Of a DNA stretch of 64,000 nucleotides, positions 15,683 through 23,932 are shown piece after piece (positions within the stretch are counted from its first letter, which is position 1; each line of letters begins with the position of its first letter). The notes under the pieces were generated by a model, which was given only the letters and a program-made list of their open reading frames with translations, ran no database searches and was not told the DNA's origin. The DNA comes from Synergistota bacterium. GTDB taxonomy: Bacteria; Synergistota; GBS-1. The stretch spans positions 16,629-80,628 of the forward strand of contig JANXBX010000008.1 of NCBI GenBank assembly GCA_025060595.1, written 5' to 3'. The translations under genes were made by a program, and so were the position numbers.

Positions 15683-16525
15683 CTATATGTTCACATCCTT
15701 AAGCTTCATTTGAGCTTTTACTACAGAGGATATTACTCTGGATAGCGTTTCGAATTTTTCAACCGTTTTTTCCATAACTTCAAGAGCCCTATCAAAATTA
15801 TTTTTCTCTTCAAGGAGATTTTCTCTTGTTCCTGAAAGGAGCTCTGCTATGCGATAAAGCAAAGTGTAATTACTTTGCATGAATTCCATTAGCTGTTGTA
15901 AGGATTTCTGAACGCTGGTGAAAATTTCTCCCACAAGTTTAGTGCTTTCCAAGGCCTCGCTAACTGCTTTTGATAGCTCCCTTACCTGATCTGTTATGCT
16001 TTTAGCTACTTTGTTTGATTCTCCAGCTAGCTTTTGCACTTCAGAAGCCACCACAGCAAATCCCTTGCCAAACTCTCCAGCTCTTGCAGCTTCTATAGAT
16101 GCATTTAAAGCTAGTAGGTTTGTTTGCTTTGCAATTTTAGTTATTTCAATAGCCATGCTTTGTATTTCACTAAACATAGAAAGCGTATGAGAGGTTTTAT
16201 TTATGGATGAGAGAACCACTTCGCTTATCTTAGATATATCTGCACCAGATTTCTCCAGATCTTCAACTATTTGTTTATTAACCTCTCTAGATTTTTCTAT
16301 GCTTTCTATAAGGTTTTTACTTTCTTCCCCAAATTTTTCTGAAAGCTCTTCTATTTTCTTGCGAGTTTCTTCAAAGGTTTTTTCGAGCTCCTTTAGATTT
16401 CCTTGAGATTTTCTTACTCTTGAAAGAAGAGCCTCGTCAAGTTGCGACATGAATGATGTCATTAGGTTTTCTGCAAAAAACGCCGATAAAACTCTTTCAC
16501 TGCATTTATCTTTGGACCTTATCAT
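15683..16525 (-). CDS. soluble methyl-accepting chemotaxis protein
   Basis: 280 residues with no transmembrane segment and no HAMP domain. The C-terminal two thirds is the coiled-coil signalling domain with the hairpin tip [25 protein letters not shown] and [16 protein letters not shown]. The CheA/CheW-binding tip is therefore intact, and no C-terminal CheR-binding pentapeptide is seen. The N-terminal 40 residues ([14 protein letters not shown]) are short and may dock a sensor. An upstream ATG at 16549 overlaps the preceding gene; ATG at 16525 follows GGAAGGTG and is preferred. It is 4 bases from the diiron protein gene, so the two are co-transcribed. Confidence 0.87.
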   Translation of the reverse strand: MIRSKDKCSERVLSAFFAENLMTSFMSQLDEALLSRVRKSQGNLKELEKTFEETRKKIEELSEKFGEESKNLIESIEKSREVNKQIVEDLEKSGADISKISEVVLSSINKTSHTLSMFSEIQSMAIEITKIAKQTNLLALNASIEAARAGEFGKGFAVVASEVQKLAGESNKVAKSITDQVRELSKAVSEALESTKLVGEIFTSVQKSLQQLMEFMQSNYTLLYRIAELLSGTRENLLEEKNNFDRALEVMEKTVEKFETLSRVISSVVKAQMKLKDVNI

Positions 16526-16529
16526 GTTA

Positions 16530-17309
16530 TCACCTTCCGTAGATTTCATCTATTATATCTATTCCACACTTTAGGGTTTTAAGCCATTCAAGGAATTTCT
16601 TAACGTTTTCTCCCTTAATTATAGCTCCATGTTGTGGTGCTATTACGTTTATTTCCTTTCTTTCGACCAAGCTGAGCCACTTTTTGAGCACAACGCTTGA
16701 GGCAACATATCTTTTATGGAAGCCTTCCATTAGCTTTGTATGACTATTAAAGTCCTCCACAATTGGGTATCTCTTGCCCTTTTCAAATATTGCAGCTCCT
16801 ATATCGCCAGAGAAAAGAATCTTGGCCCTGGGATCATAGAGGTTGAAATTACCTGTTGAGTGAAGGAAATGAGCAGGTATTAACTCAAGCTCGACCCCTG
16901 AGGAAAGCTTTATCTTATCTCCGTTATCTGGTATGGGCACTACTCTTCTGTAATCGTATATGCCGAAGTGGGGAAGAAATCTTATCCACAGTTTCGATAT
17001 ATATATCCTTGCGTTTTCAGCTATGGAGAGCCAAAGCATTATTCCGGAGGATACATCTGGGTCTTGATGAGTGAAGAAGATATACTTTATCTTGCTTGGC
17101 TCTATTATTTCAGATACGTTAGCTAAAACTCTTGGGAAAACGTGAACTCCGCCTGGATCAAGTAAGACCGCTTCATTTCCATCGATTATCATATACTGGT
17201 TGGTTTGAACGATACCTTCTTCCTCCTTTTCCTCCCAAGCGAGAAATAGGAACTTATGGTTACTGTCTTCGTATAGGGTGATGTTTTCTGTCCCTTTTAT
17301 ATTTTGCAT
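16530..17309 (-). CDS. flavodiiron-type metallo-beta-lactamase protein, oxygen/iron sensor (ODP-like)
   Basis: 259-residue metallo-beta-lactamase fold related to the diiron domain of flavodiiron proteins but with no flavodoxin domain. Metal ligands appear as H81, D83, D85 (THQDPD), then [13 protein letters not shown] and PQHGA. The use of HxDxD in place of HxExD and the pairing with a soluble chemoreceptor match the oxygen-binding diiron protein (ODP) described from Treponema denticola, which signals O2 to the chemotaxis array. Start: the ATG at 17324 precedes the ribosome site GGAGGTG; ATG at 17309 is correct. An extended -10 (TGATATAAT) lies upstream. Confidence 0.85.
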   Translation of the reverse strand: MQNIKGTENITLYEDSNHKFLFLAWEEKEEEGIVQTNQYMIIDGNEAVLLDPGGVHVFPRVLANVSEIIEPSKIKYIFFTHQDPDVSSGIMLWLSIAENARIYISKLWIRFLPHFGIYDYRRVVPIPDNGDKIKLSSGVELELIPAHFLHSTGNFNLYDPRAKILFSGDIGAAIFEKGKRYPIVEDFNSHTKLMEGFHKRYVASSVVLKKWLSLVERKEINVIAPQHGAIIKGENVKKFLEWLKTLKCGIDIIDEIYGR

Positions 17310-17458
17310 CTTTGACACCTCCATTTTGTGGAATAGAAGTCAAGTTGATTATAGTTCAATTATATCATCTACCTTGAGCTGTTTAAAAAGCTGTGGTAAA
17401 AATTATTAAGTATTATGACTCTATGAGTTTAAATTCCTGAGAAAGGAGAGTATTGAGA

Positions 17459-18673
17459 ATGCTTCATAGTAGATGGGTTGTTTTAATATCAACTCTTTTA
17501 ATCATGTTTTGTATAGGTGGAGTTTATGCTTGGAGTGCCTTTGCCTATGAGCTTATCAAAGGAGGATATTTTTCTGTAACACAGTCTCAAATAGTTTTCA
17601 GTTCCATAAGTGGAGGAATACCCTTTTATATGATCTTGGCAGGCAGATTGGAGCAGAAGGTTAGAAGGCTAAAAAAGGTAGTTTTACTTACCGGGATACT
17701 GTTTGGTATAAGCTATATTCTTGCGGGGCTTTTTAATGGAAATTTTTGGGGAGTATGGCTTTCTTTAGGCTTTTTAAGTGCGATAGGTATAGGGATTCTT
17801 TATGCCTTAGGTATAGGTATTCCTATAAGATGGTTCCCTGCCCATAGGAAAGGTTTGGTTGCCGGTTTAGCTGTTGGTAGCTTTGGATTGGGATCGGTAG
17901 TATTGCCGTTCATAATTATGTATTTTAAGGGCTTGGGTTACTCTGTTCATCAAATATTCATAATTGTGGGTGTTATTTATCTTTCAGTCATTTCGGTAAG
18001 CGCTATCTTTTTTGATAGGCCAAATGATCCTGAGGGATCCTTATCTGGAGAGGGAATTTCAGTGAAGATTAAGTTTTTCAATCAATGGTGTTTCTGGAGG
18101 CTCTGGCTAGGTATTTTTTGTGGTGTGTTCGGAGGGGTGACTATAATAGGTAACTTGAAAAATATAGGATTGACACTTATTAATGATGAGTTTCTTGTTA
18201 CAGCAAGCATATCTTTGTTTGCGATTACTAACTGTATAGGAAGGGTTTTATGGGGATTTATAGGTGATAGAATTGGTTCTCCTCGCGCTATAGTTCTGAG
18301 CATGCTTTGTGGAGCGTTAGCTTTAATAGGACTTTACACTCTCTCCATTAGTGCTATTATATATGTGTTATTGATATTTTTGCTTGGTTTTAGCTATGGT
18401 GCGAACTTCGTTCTCTTTGCGAGGGAGACCGCTGAGTGTTATGGGATTAATAAGGTTACCTTAATTTACCCATATGTCTTCCTTGGTAATGCTCTAGCAG
18501 CAATTTGTGGACCGATCATTGGAGGGATTCTATATGATCTTTCTGGTGGATATTATAAAGTTATTTTAGTTGCCTTTTTTGTGAACTTATTAGGGGTTTC
18601 CTTCTTTGCGAAGGATGTGCTAAGGCTTATCCTATCCTTAATAAAACATCTTGGATTTTGTAAGGGGGGATAA
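17459..18673 (+). CDS. OFA-family MFS transporter, copy 1
   Basis: Twelve-helix major facilitator protein, about 404 residues, of the oxalate:formate antiporter family. N-terminal features are CIGGVYAWSAFAYEL in TM1 and the TM2 segment SQSQIVFSS-like. Loop signatures are IRWFPAHRKGLVAG and FGLGSVVLPF, and the C-terminal half has GYSYGANF-like FLLGFSYGANFVLFA. The family moves small carboxylates; the substrate cannot be read from sequence. ATG at 17459 sits 10 bases after AAGGAG; TTG at 17453 is too close. It is the first of two tandem paralogues. Confidence 0.85.
   Translation: MLHSRWVVLISTLLIMFCIGGVYAWSAFAYELIKGGYFSVTQSQIVFSSISGGIPFYMILAGRLEQKVRRLKKVVLLTGILFGISYILAGLFNGNFWGVWLSLGFLSAIGIGILYALGIGIPIRWFPAHRKGLVAGLAVGSFGLGSVVLPFIIMYFKGLGYSVHQIFIIVGVIYLSVISVSAIFFDRPNDPEGSLSGEGISVKIKFFNQWCFWRLWLGIFCGVFGGVTIIGNLKNIGLTLINDEFLVTASISLFAITNCIGRVLWGFIGDRIGSPRAIVLSMLCGALALIGLYTLSISAIIYVLLIFLLGFSYGANFVLFARETAECYGINKVTLIYPYVFLGNALAAICGPIIGGILYDLSGGYYKVILVAFFVNLLGVSFFAKDVLRLILSLIKHLGFCKGG
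18375..18435 (+). repeat. near-identical 61-base tract shared with 19593-19653
   Basis: Encodes the conserved loop FLLGFSYGANFVLFARETAE in OFA copy 1. It matches the same place in copy 2 with one mismatch in 61 bases, while flanking DNA of the two genes differs much more, which suggests local gene conversion. Confidence 0.7.
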
Positions 18674-18676
18674 GGC

Positions 18677-19873
18677 GTGTTTAAAAACAGATGGATTATA
18701 CTGCTTGCGAGCTTTTCAATGATGTTCTGTGTGGGTGGGATCTATGCTTGGAGTGCCTTCGCCTATGAACTTATGAAGGGAGGGTATATTTCTGCTACAC
18801 AGTCTCAGGTAATTTTTAGCTCTATAGTGGGTGGTTTTTCTGCTTTTATGATCCTTGTGGGTAAGTTAGAGCGTAAATTAAGAACTCTTAAAAAGCTTGT
18901 TTTAACTGGAGCGATTCTTTTTAGCAGTGGTTACTTTCTCGTTGGCTTCTCCGGAGGGGATTTCCTCAAAATTTGGCTTTTCTTGGGAGTTTTAGGTGCT
19001 CTAGGCATAGGTATCATTTATACATTGGGAGTAGGTATTCCTATAAGATGGTTTCCTCCAGATAGAAAGGGATTAGTTACAGGAGTTTCTGTAGGTGGTT
19101 TTGGTTTAGGAGCCATAGTTTTACCCTTTATAATCTCTTATCTGATTGGCTTAGGATATAACATCTTTCAAGTGTTTATGATCGTCGGATTGTCCTATTT
19201 AGTTATAGTTGGTTTTAGTGCCCTTCTTTTTGATAAGCCTTATTACGAGGAAAACTTCGTCAAGGAGGAAAGCGGCTTAAAGGTAAAAGACATTTTCAAA
19301 AGGTGGACTTTTTGGAGGCTTTGGCTTGGCATCTTTTGTGGGACCTTTGGTGGAATGATGGTAGCGGGGAGTTTAAAAAGTATAGGGTTAAGTAAGCTGA
19401 ATAATGAATCTGTGGTAACTATAAGTATCTCCCTCTTTGCCTTTGCTAACTTTATGGGTAGAATAGTGTGGGGATGGATTGGTGATCTTATTGGTTCCCC
19501 TCGAGCTATAGTTTTAAGCTTCCTTTGCGGGGCTTTTACCTTGCTGAGCTTAAATGTTCTTTCTTTCGGCGTTGTGTTGTATTTAGTTATGGTATTTTTG
19601 CTTGGTTTTAGCTATGGTGCGAACTTTGTTCTCTTTGCGAGGGAGACCGCTGAAAGATATGGGGTTGATAAGGTTACATTGATTTATCCTTTTGTTTTTC
19701 TAGGGTATTCCCTTGCGTCCTTTGCTGGGCCAATTTTGGGGGGTTTCTTATACGATCTTTATGGAAATTATAACAGTGCTATATTAATCTCATTTTTAAT
19801 TATGGTGATTGGTATTATAATTTTCTTTAAAAGTGCAGTGTTCGAAAGAAAAGCTCTTCGAATGGAGGGATGA
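18677..19873 (+). CDS. OFA-family MFS transporter, copy 2
   Basis: 398-residue paralogue of the preceding gene, 3 bases downstream of its stop. Same motifs: CVGGIYAWSAFAYEL, IRWFPPDRKGLVTG, FGLGAIVLPF, FLLGFSYGANFVLFARETAE. Differences cluster in the helices and in the central loop, so the two copies may differ in substrate. GTG start after AAGGGGGGATAAGG. A DUF1015 gene follows 3 bases later, so both transporters and two enzymes form one operon. Confidence 0.85.
   Translation: MFKNRWIILLASFSMMFCVGGIYAWSAFAYELMKGGYISATQSQVIFSSIVGGFSAFMILVGKLERKLRTLKKLVLTGAILFSSGYFLVGFSGGDFLKIWLFLGVLGALGIGIIYTLGVGIPIRWFPPDRKGLVTGVSVGGFGLGAIVLPFIISYLIGLGYNIFQVFMIVGLSYLVIVGFSALLFDKPYYEENFVKEESGLKVKDIFKRWTFWRLWLGIFCGTFGGMMVAGSLKSIGLSKLNNESVVTISISLFAFANFMGRIVWGWIGDLIGSPRAIVLSFLCGAFTLLSLNVLSFGVVLYLVMVFLLGFSYGANFVLFARETAERYGVDKVTLIYPFVFLGYSLASFAGPILGGFLYDLYGNYNSAILISFLIMVIGIIIFFKSAVFERKALRMEG
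19593..19653 (+). repeat. near-identical 61-base tract shared with 18375-18435
   Basis: Second copy of the tract, in OFA copy 2; see the first copy. The single difference is a synonymous C/T at a phenylalanine codon. Confidence 0.7.
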
Positions 19874-19876
19874 TAC

Positions 19877-21121
19877 TTGGCTATTTTAAAACCCTTTAAG
19901 GCTTTAAGGCCTAAATCTCATTTAGTTTCTCTTGTAGCTGCACTGCCTTATGATGTGGTGGGTTTTAAGGAGGCAAAGGAAATTGTTAAGGGTAACCCTT
20001 ATTCCTTCCTCAGGGTTGAAAAATCTGAGATCGAGTTCCCTTATGAGCCTGATGTTAACGATGTGAGCGTTTATGAAAAGGCCAGAGAAAATTTGGAGAA
20101 TATGATTAAGGAAGGAGTATTTATTTTAGAGGAAAAGCCTTGCTTTTACATTTATAGGGAAATCATGATGGGGAGAGCTCAAACTGGCATAGTTGGATGT
20201 TGCAGCATAGATGATTATTTAAGTGGAGTTATTAAGAGGCATGAGCATACCCGTGCGGATAAGGAGCTTGAAAGAATAAAACATATAGATATATGTGATG
20301 CTAATACTGGTCCGGTTTTCCTATTTTATCCCTTTAATGAGGAAATAGACGCTTTGATTAAAAGTTGGATAGAAGCTCATGTTCCGATTTACGATTTTAT
20401 TTCTGAGGATGGAGTTAAACATACCGTTTGGATTGTGGATGAGGATGAGATTATTGGTAAATTAGAAGCCCTATTTAATAAGGTTAGCTCTCTTTACATA
20501 GCTGATGGTCACCATAGGTGTGCCGCTGCCGTTAAGGTTGGTTTTGAAAGAAGAAAGGGTTCTAAATATAAGGATGGGGAGTTTAACTACTTTTTGGCAG
20601 CTGTATTTCCCGATAAGGATGTTTACATAATGGAGTATAACCGTTTAGTTAAGGATCTTAACGGTTTAAGCGAAGAGGAATTTTTAATTAGTATTAGGGA
20701 TAAATTTGAAGTAGAAGAAAAGGGAGTTCACCCCTATAAGCCAGAAAGGGAACATATTTTTGGTATGTATCTTGAGGGTAAGTGGTATAAGCTTGAGGCT
20801 AGGAAGGGAAGTTATGATGAATCCGATCCAGTTAAAAGCCTTGATGTCTATATTTTGCAAGAAAATCTATTGAGGCCATTACTAGGTATATTAGATCCAA
20901 GAACTGATAAGAGAATAGATTTTGTTGGAGGTATAAGAGGGCTTGAGGAGCTTAAGAGAAGGGTTGATTCAGGAGAGATGAAGGTAGCCTTTGCCCTTTA
21001 TCCTGTATCAGTTAAAGCTCTAATGGCCGTTTCTGATGCGGGTATGGTTATGCCTCCTAAATCTACATGGTTTGAGCCAAAGTTAAGGAGCGGTTTGTTT
21101 GTCCACAGATTAAGTGAGTAG
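19877..21121 (+). CDS. DUF1015 family protein
   Basis: 414-residue cytosolic protein of DUF1015, a family without an established function, often next to serine or amino-acid genes in anaerobes. Recognisable blocks are the N-terminal FKALRPKSHLVSLVAALPYDVV, KRHEHTRADKELERI, YIADGHHRCAAAV in the middle and AFALYPVSVKALMAVSDAG with MPPKSTWFEPKLRSGLFVH at the end. The many conserved His, Asp and Lys residues suggest an enzyme. TTG start directly after the second OFA gene. Confidence 0.85.
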   Translation: MAILKPFKALRPKSHLVSLVAALPYDVVGFKEAKEIVKGNPYSFLRVEKSEIEFPYEPDVNDVSVYEKARENLENMIKEGVFILEEKPCFYIYREIMMGRAQTGIVGCCSIDDYLSGVIKRHEHTRADKELERIKHIDICDANTGPVFLFYPFNEEIDALIKSWIEAHVPIYDFISEDGVKHTVWIVDEDEIIGKLEALFNKVSSLYIADGHHRCAAAVKVGFERRKGSKYKDGEFNYFLAAVFPDKDVYIMEYNRLVKDLNGLSEEEFLISIRDKFEVEEKGVHPYKPEREHIFGMYLEGKWYKLEARKGSYDESDPVKSLDVYILQENLLRPLLGILDPRTDKRIDFVGGIRGLEELKRRVDSGEMKVAFALYPVSVKALMAVSDAGMVMPPKSTWFEPKLRSGLFVHRLSE

Positions 21122-21136
21122 AGGGAGGGTAAGCTT

Positions 21137-22147
21137 TTGCGCATAGCTCTTTGGGGATTTGGTGCAATGGGGAGAGGGATAGCTACTGCTTTAATTCAGA
21201 GCGATTTAATAAAGCTTGTTGGGGTAATAGATAGAGATCCTTCTCTTTCGGGTAGGGATGTGGGCGAGATCTTAGGGATAGGCCCTTATGGGATTAGAGT
21301 TTCTGACTCTCCAGAAATTATAAGAAAGGTCAATCCCGATTTAGTTATAATTGCCACAAGCTCTTTTGTTAGGGAGGTTCTTCCTCAGGTGGAGTTTGCC
21401 GTTAAGGCGTGCTCCAATGTTATAACTATAGCTGAGGAAATGGTCTTTCCCTTTTATACTTATCCTGATGAATCCAGCTATTTAGATGACTTGGCTAAAC
21501 GATATGGGGTTACCATACTTGGAACCGGCGTAAATCCTGGTTTTGTATTAGACACTCTTATAATTGCCTTGACGGGGGTATGCTTGAAAGTTGAAAGAAT
21601 AGTTGCAAGAAGAATAAACGATCTCTCCCCCTTTGGTAAAACTGTCATGGAATCCCAAGGGGTTGGTAAAACCTTAAGCGAGTTTGAGAAGGGTTTAAGA
21701 GATGGAAAAGTCGTTGGGCACATTGGTTTCCATCAGAGCATCGGGATGATATCAAGGGCTTTAGGTTGGAGGATAACGAGGGTAGAGGAGGAAAGAAGGC
21801 CTATCGTATCTAAAGTTTATAGGGAAACCCCGGTTGTTAAGATTGAGCCTGGCTTAGTTGCTGGCTGTGAGCACTTGGTTAAGGCTTATATGGGAGACAA
21901 ATGCGTGATCGAGTTTTATCATCCTCAGCAAGTCTATCCTCATCTTGAGGGGATCGAAACCGGTGATTACATAGAGATTTATGGTGATCCAGATATAAAG
22001 CTTGCTATAAGGCCTGAGATACCTGGTGGGAAAGCTACTGTTGCCATAGCAGTTAACATGATCCCAATTGTCTTGAGGGCAGAGTCTGGATTAAAGTGTA
22101 TGGCCGATCTTCCTGTGCCGAGATCGATGTTATCATGCTGGAGATAA
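21137..22147 (+). CDS. 2,4-diaminopentanoate dehydrogenase-like / DapB-type NAD(P)-binding protein
   Basis: 336 residues with an N-terminal Rossmann motif (IALWGFGAMGRGIATAL). GTGVNPGFVLDTLIIAL is the block typical of the ornithine-fermentation enzyme Ord, and FHQSIGMISRALGW follows. Ord oxidatively deaminates (2R,4S)-2,4-diaminopentanoate. The other genes of the oxidative ornithine pathway (oraS/E, ortA/B) are not in this window, so this may be an isolated homologue with another amino-acid substrate. TTG start, 15 bases after the DUF1015 stop and in its operon. Confidence 0.68.
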   Translation: MRIALWGFGAMGRGIATALIQSDLIKLVGVIDRDPSLSGRDVGEILGIGPYGIRVSDSPEIIRKVNPDLVIIATSSFVREVLPQVEFAVKACSNVITIAEEMVFPFYTYPDESSYLDDLAKRYGVTILGTGVNPGFVLDTLIIALTGVCLKVERIVARRINDLSPFGKTVMESQGVGKTLSEFEKGLRDGKVVGHIGFHQSIGMISRALGWRITRVEEERRPIVSKVYRETPVVKIEPGLVAGCEHLVKAYMGDKCVIEFYHPQQVYPHLEGIETGDYIEIYGDPDIKLAIRPEIPGGKATVAIAVNMIPIVLRAESGLKCMADLPVPRSMLSCWR

Positions 22148-22348
22148 AGGGTGGCCTTCATCTAATCTAAAGGGTTTGAAGGTAGAGGAAGGGCATTGCT
22201 TATTTTCATACTTTATGATAAAACAAGAGCATAAAGCGCTAATTAGACCAAGGAGTAGATATTGATTGTAAGATTTTTGAGAAAATATTAGCTTCAGATA
22301 AAGTCCGAATTTCCCTTTCCTGGATTTGGGGAAGTCACATCCTTAAAG

Positions 22349-23215
22349 TTGGTCTATAAATTTGCTTTTGGAGGTTGGAGGCTTAAGCTTTTAAGGAATG
22401 CGATGAGCGTTGAGTATAAGGTTGATTGGTGGAGCGTATTTAGAGAGATACTTTCCTCTCACTCTCCCGAGAAGATTAGATTCCCTTCAGTGAGTCTAGT
22501 TAAGGAGGAGGATGGTTTCGGTTTTTTTAGGATTGGGGAAAGAGAGTTTTATTTCCCTTTGTCTTTCTACTCTCAAAGCCTTTTAGGATTTATTTACTGG
22601 GAGGTCTTTGACAGGAAGGTCTATGAGGGTGGGAACTGCTTAATTCAACCTGGTGACTGGGTGGTTGATGCAGGGGCATGCGAGGGCTTCTTTTCTCTTT
22701 ATGCGTTAGAGAAGGGAGCTAACGTTCTCGTTTTTGAGCCTATACCTGAATTAGCGAAGGCTCTTGAGATGACGCTTAAGAAATATATAGATGAGGGAAG
22801 GGCTAAGGTTTTCCCTTTAGGTCTTGGTAGTAGAAATGCTAGTGTGGAAATGTTTGTTTCAAGAAAAAGTGTGATAAGTAGTAGTTTTTCCAAAGATAAG
22901 ATAGACTATCTTAAAGAAGAGTGGCTAGACTTTGAAAGAAAGATATTAAGAGTTGCTCCTCTTGATGAGCTTTTAAGATCTAATCTTTTGCCTCCTATAT
23001 CTTTCATTAAGGCGGATGTGGAGGGTTATGAGAGGGAGCTACTTTTGGGTGCTTCTGAGGTTATCCGCAGATATAAGCCTCGTTTATCTATATGTACTTA
23101 TCATCTTCCAGATGATTATATTGAGATACCGAAAATAGTTGAAGGCTTTGGCCTAAACTATAAAATAATACTAAAAGTGCATGGTAACACCTTAAGTATT
23201 ATGCATGCTTGGTAA
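22349..23215 (+). CDS. FkbM-family methyltransferase
   Basis: 288 residues. The SAM-binding FkbM core is clear: VVDAGACEGFFSLYALEKGA then VFEPIPELAKALE, with the C-terminal IKADVEGYERELLLGA that is the family's hallmark. FkbM proteins O-methylate sugars, lipids or polyketides; no glycan gene cluster is adjacent to suggest the substrate. The start is uncertain: TTG at 22349 has no good ribosome site and ATG at 22403 (MSVEYKVDWW) is possible. A weak promoter (TTGATT, 17 bases, TATTAG) lies at 22263-22291. Confidence 0.8.
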   Translation: MVYKFAFGGWRLKLLRNAMSVEYKVDWWSVFREILSSHSPEKIRFPSVSLVKEEDGFGFFRIGEREFYFPLSFYSQSLLGFIYWEVFDRKVYEGGNCLIQPGDWVVDAGACEGFFSLYALEKGANVLVFEPIPELAKALEMTLKKYIDEGRAKVFPLGLGSRNASVEMFVSRKSVISSSFSKDKIDYLKEEWLDFERKILRVAPLDELLRSNLLPPISFIKADVEGYERELLLGASEVIRRYKPRLSICTYHLPDDYIEIPKIVEGFGLNYKIILKVHGNTLSIMHAW

Positions 23216-23291
23216 AGAGGGGGCTGGATGGCTTTGGTATGTAATTGGAGAACTTGGTTTTATGAGGATATTCTTGAAAAGGTGAGGTAGG

Positions 23292-23900
23292 TTGTTATGT
23301 AAGGTTTTTGGGGGTATTATATTTTGGATTTTTGTTTTTTCTTTATCTTTAGATTTGGATGGGGATGGGTTGTTAGAGGATGTATCTTTTTACCCTCATG
23401 TTGATAACGCTATCAGGGTTTTTAGAGAGGGCGTTGAAGTTTGGAAAGGGGTTCCCGCTCGCTGGGAAGCATGGAAGCTTGTTATAGCTGATGTCGATGG
23501 TGATGGTATAAAGGAGCTTTTGGTTGGGGTTAATATTAAAACTCGATTTTTTCCTAACAAGCATAGGAGTATCTTTGTTTTAGGATGGAATGGAAGCTTT
23601 GCTTATCCTCGCTGGCTTGGTTCTCACATGTCTAAGCCCTTAATTGATTTTACGGCTTTTAACTTGGATGGTTTGCCTCAGGATGAGCTTATAACTTTAG
23701 AGGAGACTCGCGAAGGCAGACGTTGTTTATTAGTTTATAGATGGGTCGGTTTTGGTTTCATTGTGATTTGGCATAGTGAGCCGTTTAATGGTGGAGAGCT
23801 TTTCAATGATGGAAGTGTAGTCGGGGTAAAGTTTCAAGATGGGGGATTTCGCATAGTTCGATTTTTTAACGGGGGATTTCTTTTAAGGCCTTATCCTTGA
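23292..23900 (+). CDS. exported FG-GAP/VCBS-like repeat protein
   Basis: 202 residues with a hydrophobic N-terminus (IIFWIFVFSLSL) that could be a signal peptide. Two calcium-loop-like motifs, DLDGDGLLEDV and DVDGDGIKELLV, plus a degenerate third (FNLDGLPQDELI), fit beta-propeller FG-GAP repeats. The protein is shorter than a full propeller, so it may be a partial blade set or act with the next gene's product. TTG start after GGTGAGGTAGG. A 20-codon ORF (23228-23290) ends one base before it. DUF3160 follows in 32 bases. Confidence 0.65.
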   Translation: MLCKVFGGIIFWIFVFSLSLDLDGDGLLEDVSFYPHVDNAIRVFREGVEVWKGVPARWEAWKLVIADVDGDGIKELLVGVNIKTRFFPNKHRSIFVLGWNGSFAYPRWLGSHMSKPLIDFTAFNLDGLPQDELITLEETREGRRCLLVYRWVGFGFIVIWHSEPFNGGELFNDGSVVGVKFQDGGFRIVRFFNGGFLLRPYP

Positions 23901-23932
23901 GAGGATAAGTGAAAATTTAAGGAGGTAGAATT

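Noticed and set aside
22148..22348. Hidden gene or RNA in the gap before FkbM
   Set aside because: Only a weak promoter-like pair of boxes was found; no ORF with a ribosome site or stable RNA fold is evident.
23228..23290. 20-codon ORF with a GAGGGGG ribosome site before the FG-GAP gene
   Set aside because: No recognisable domain and too short to support alone; kept only as a remark in the FG-GAP/DUF3160 finding.
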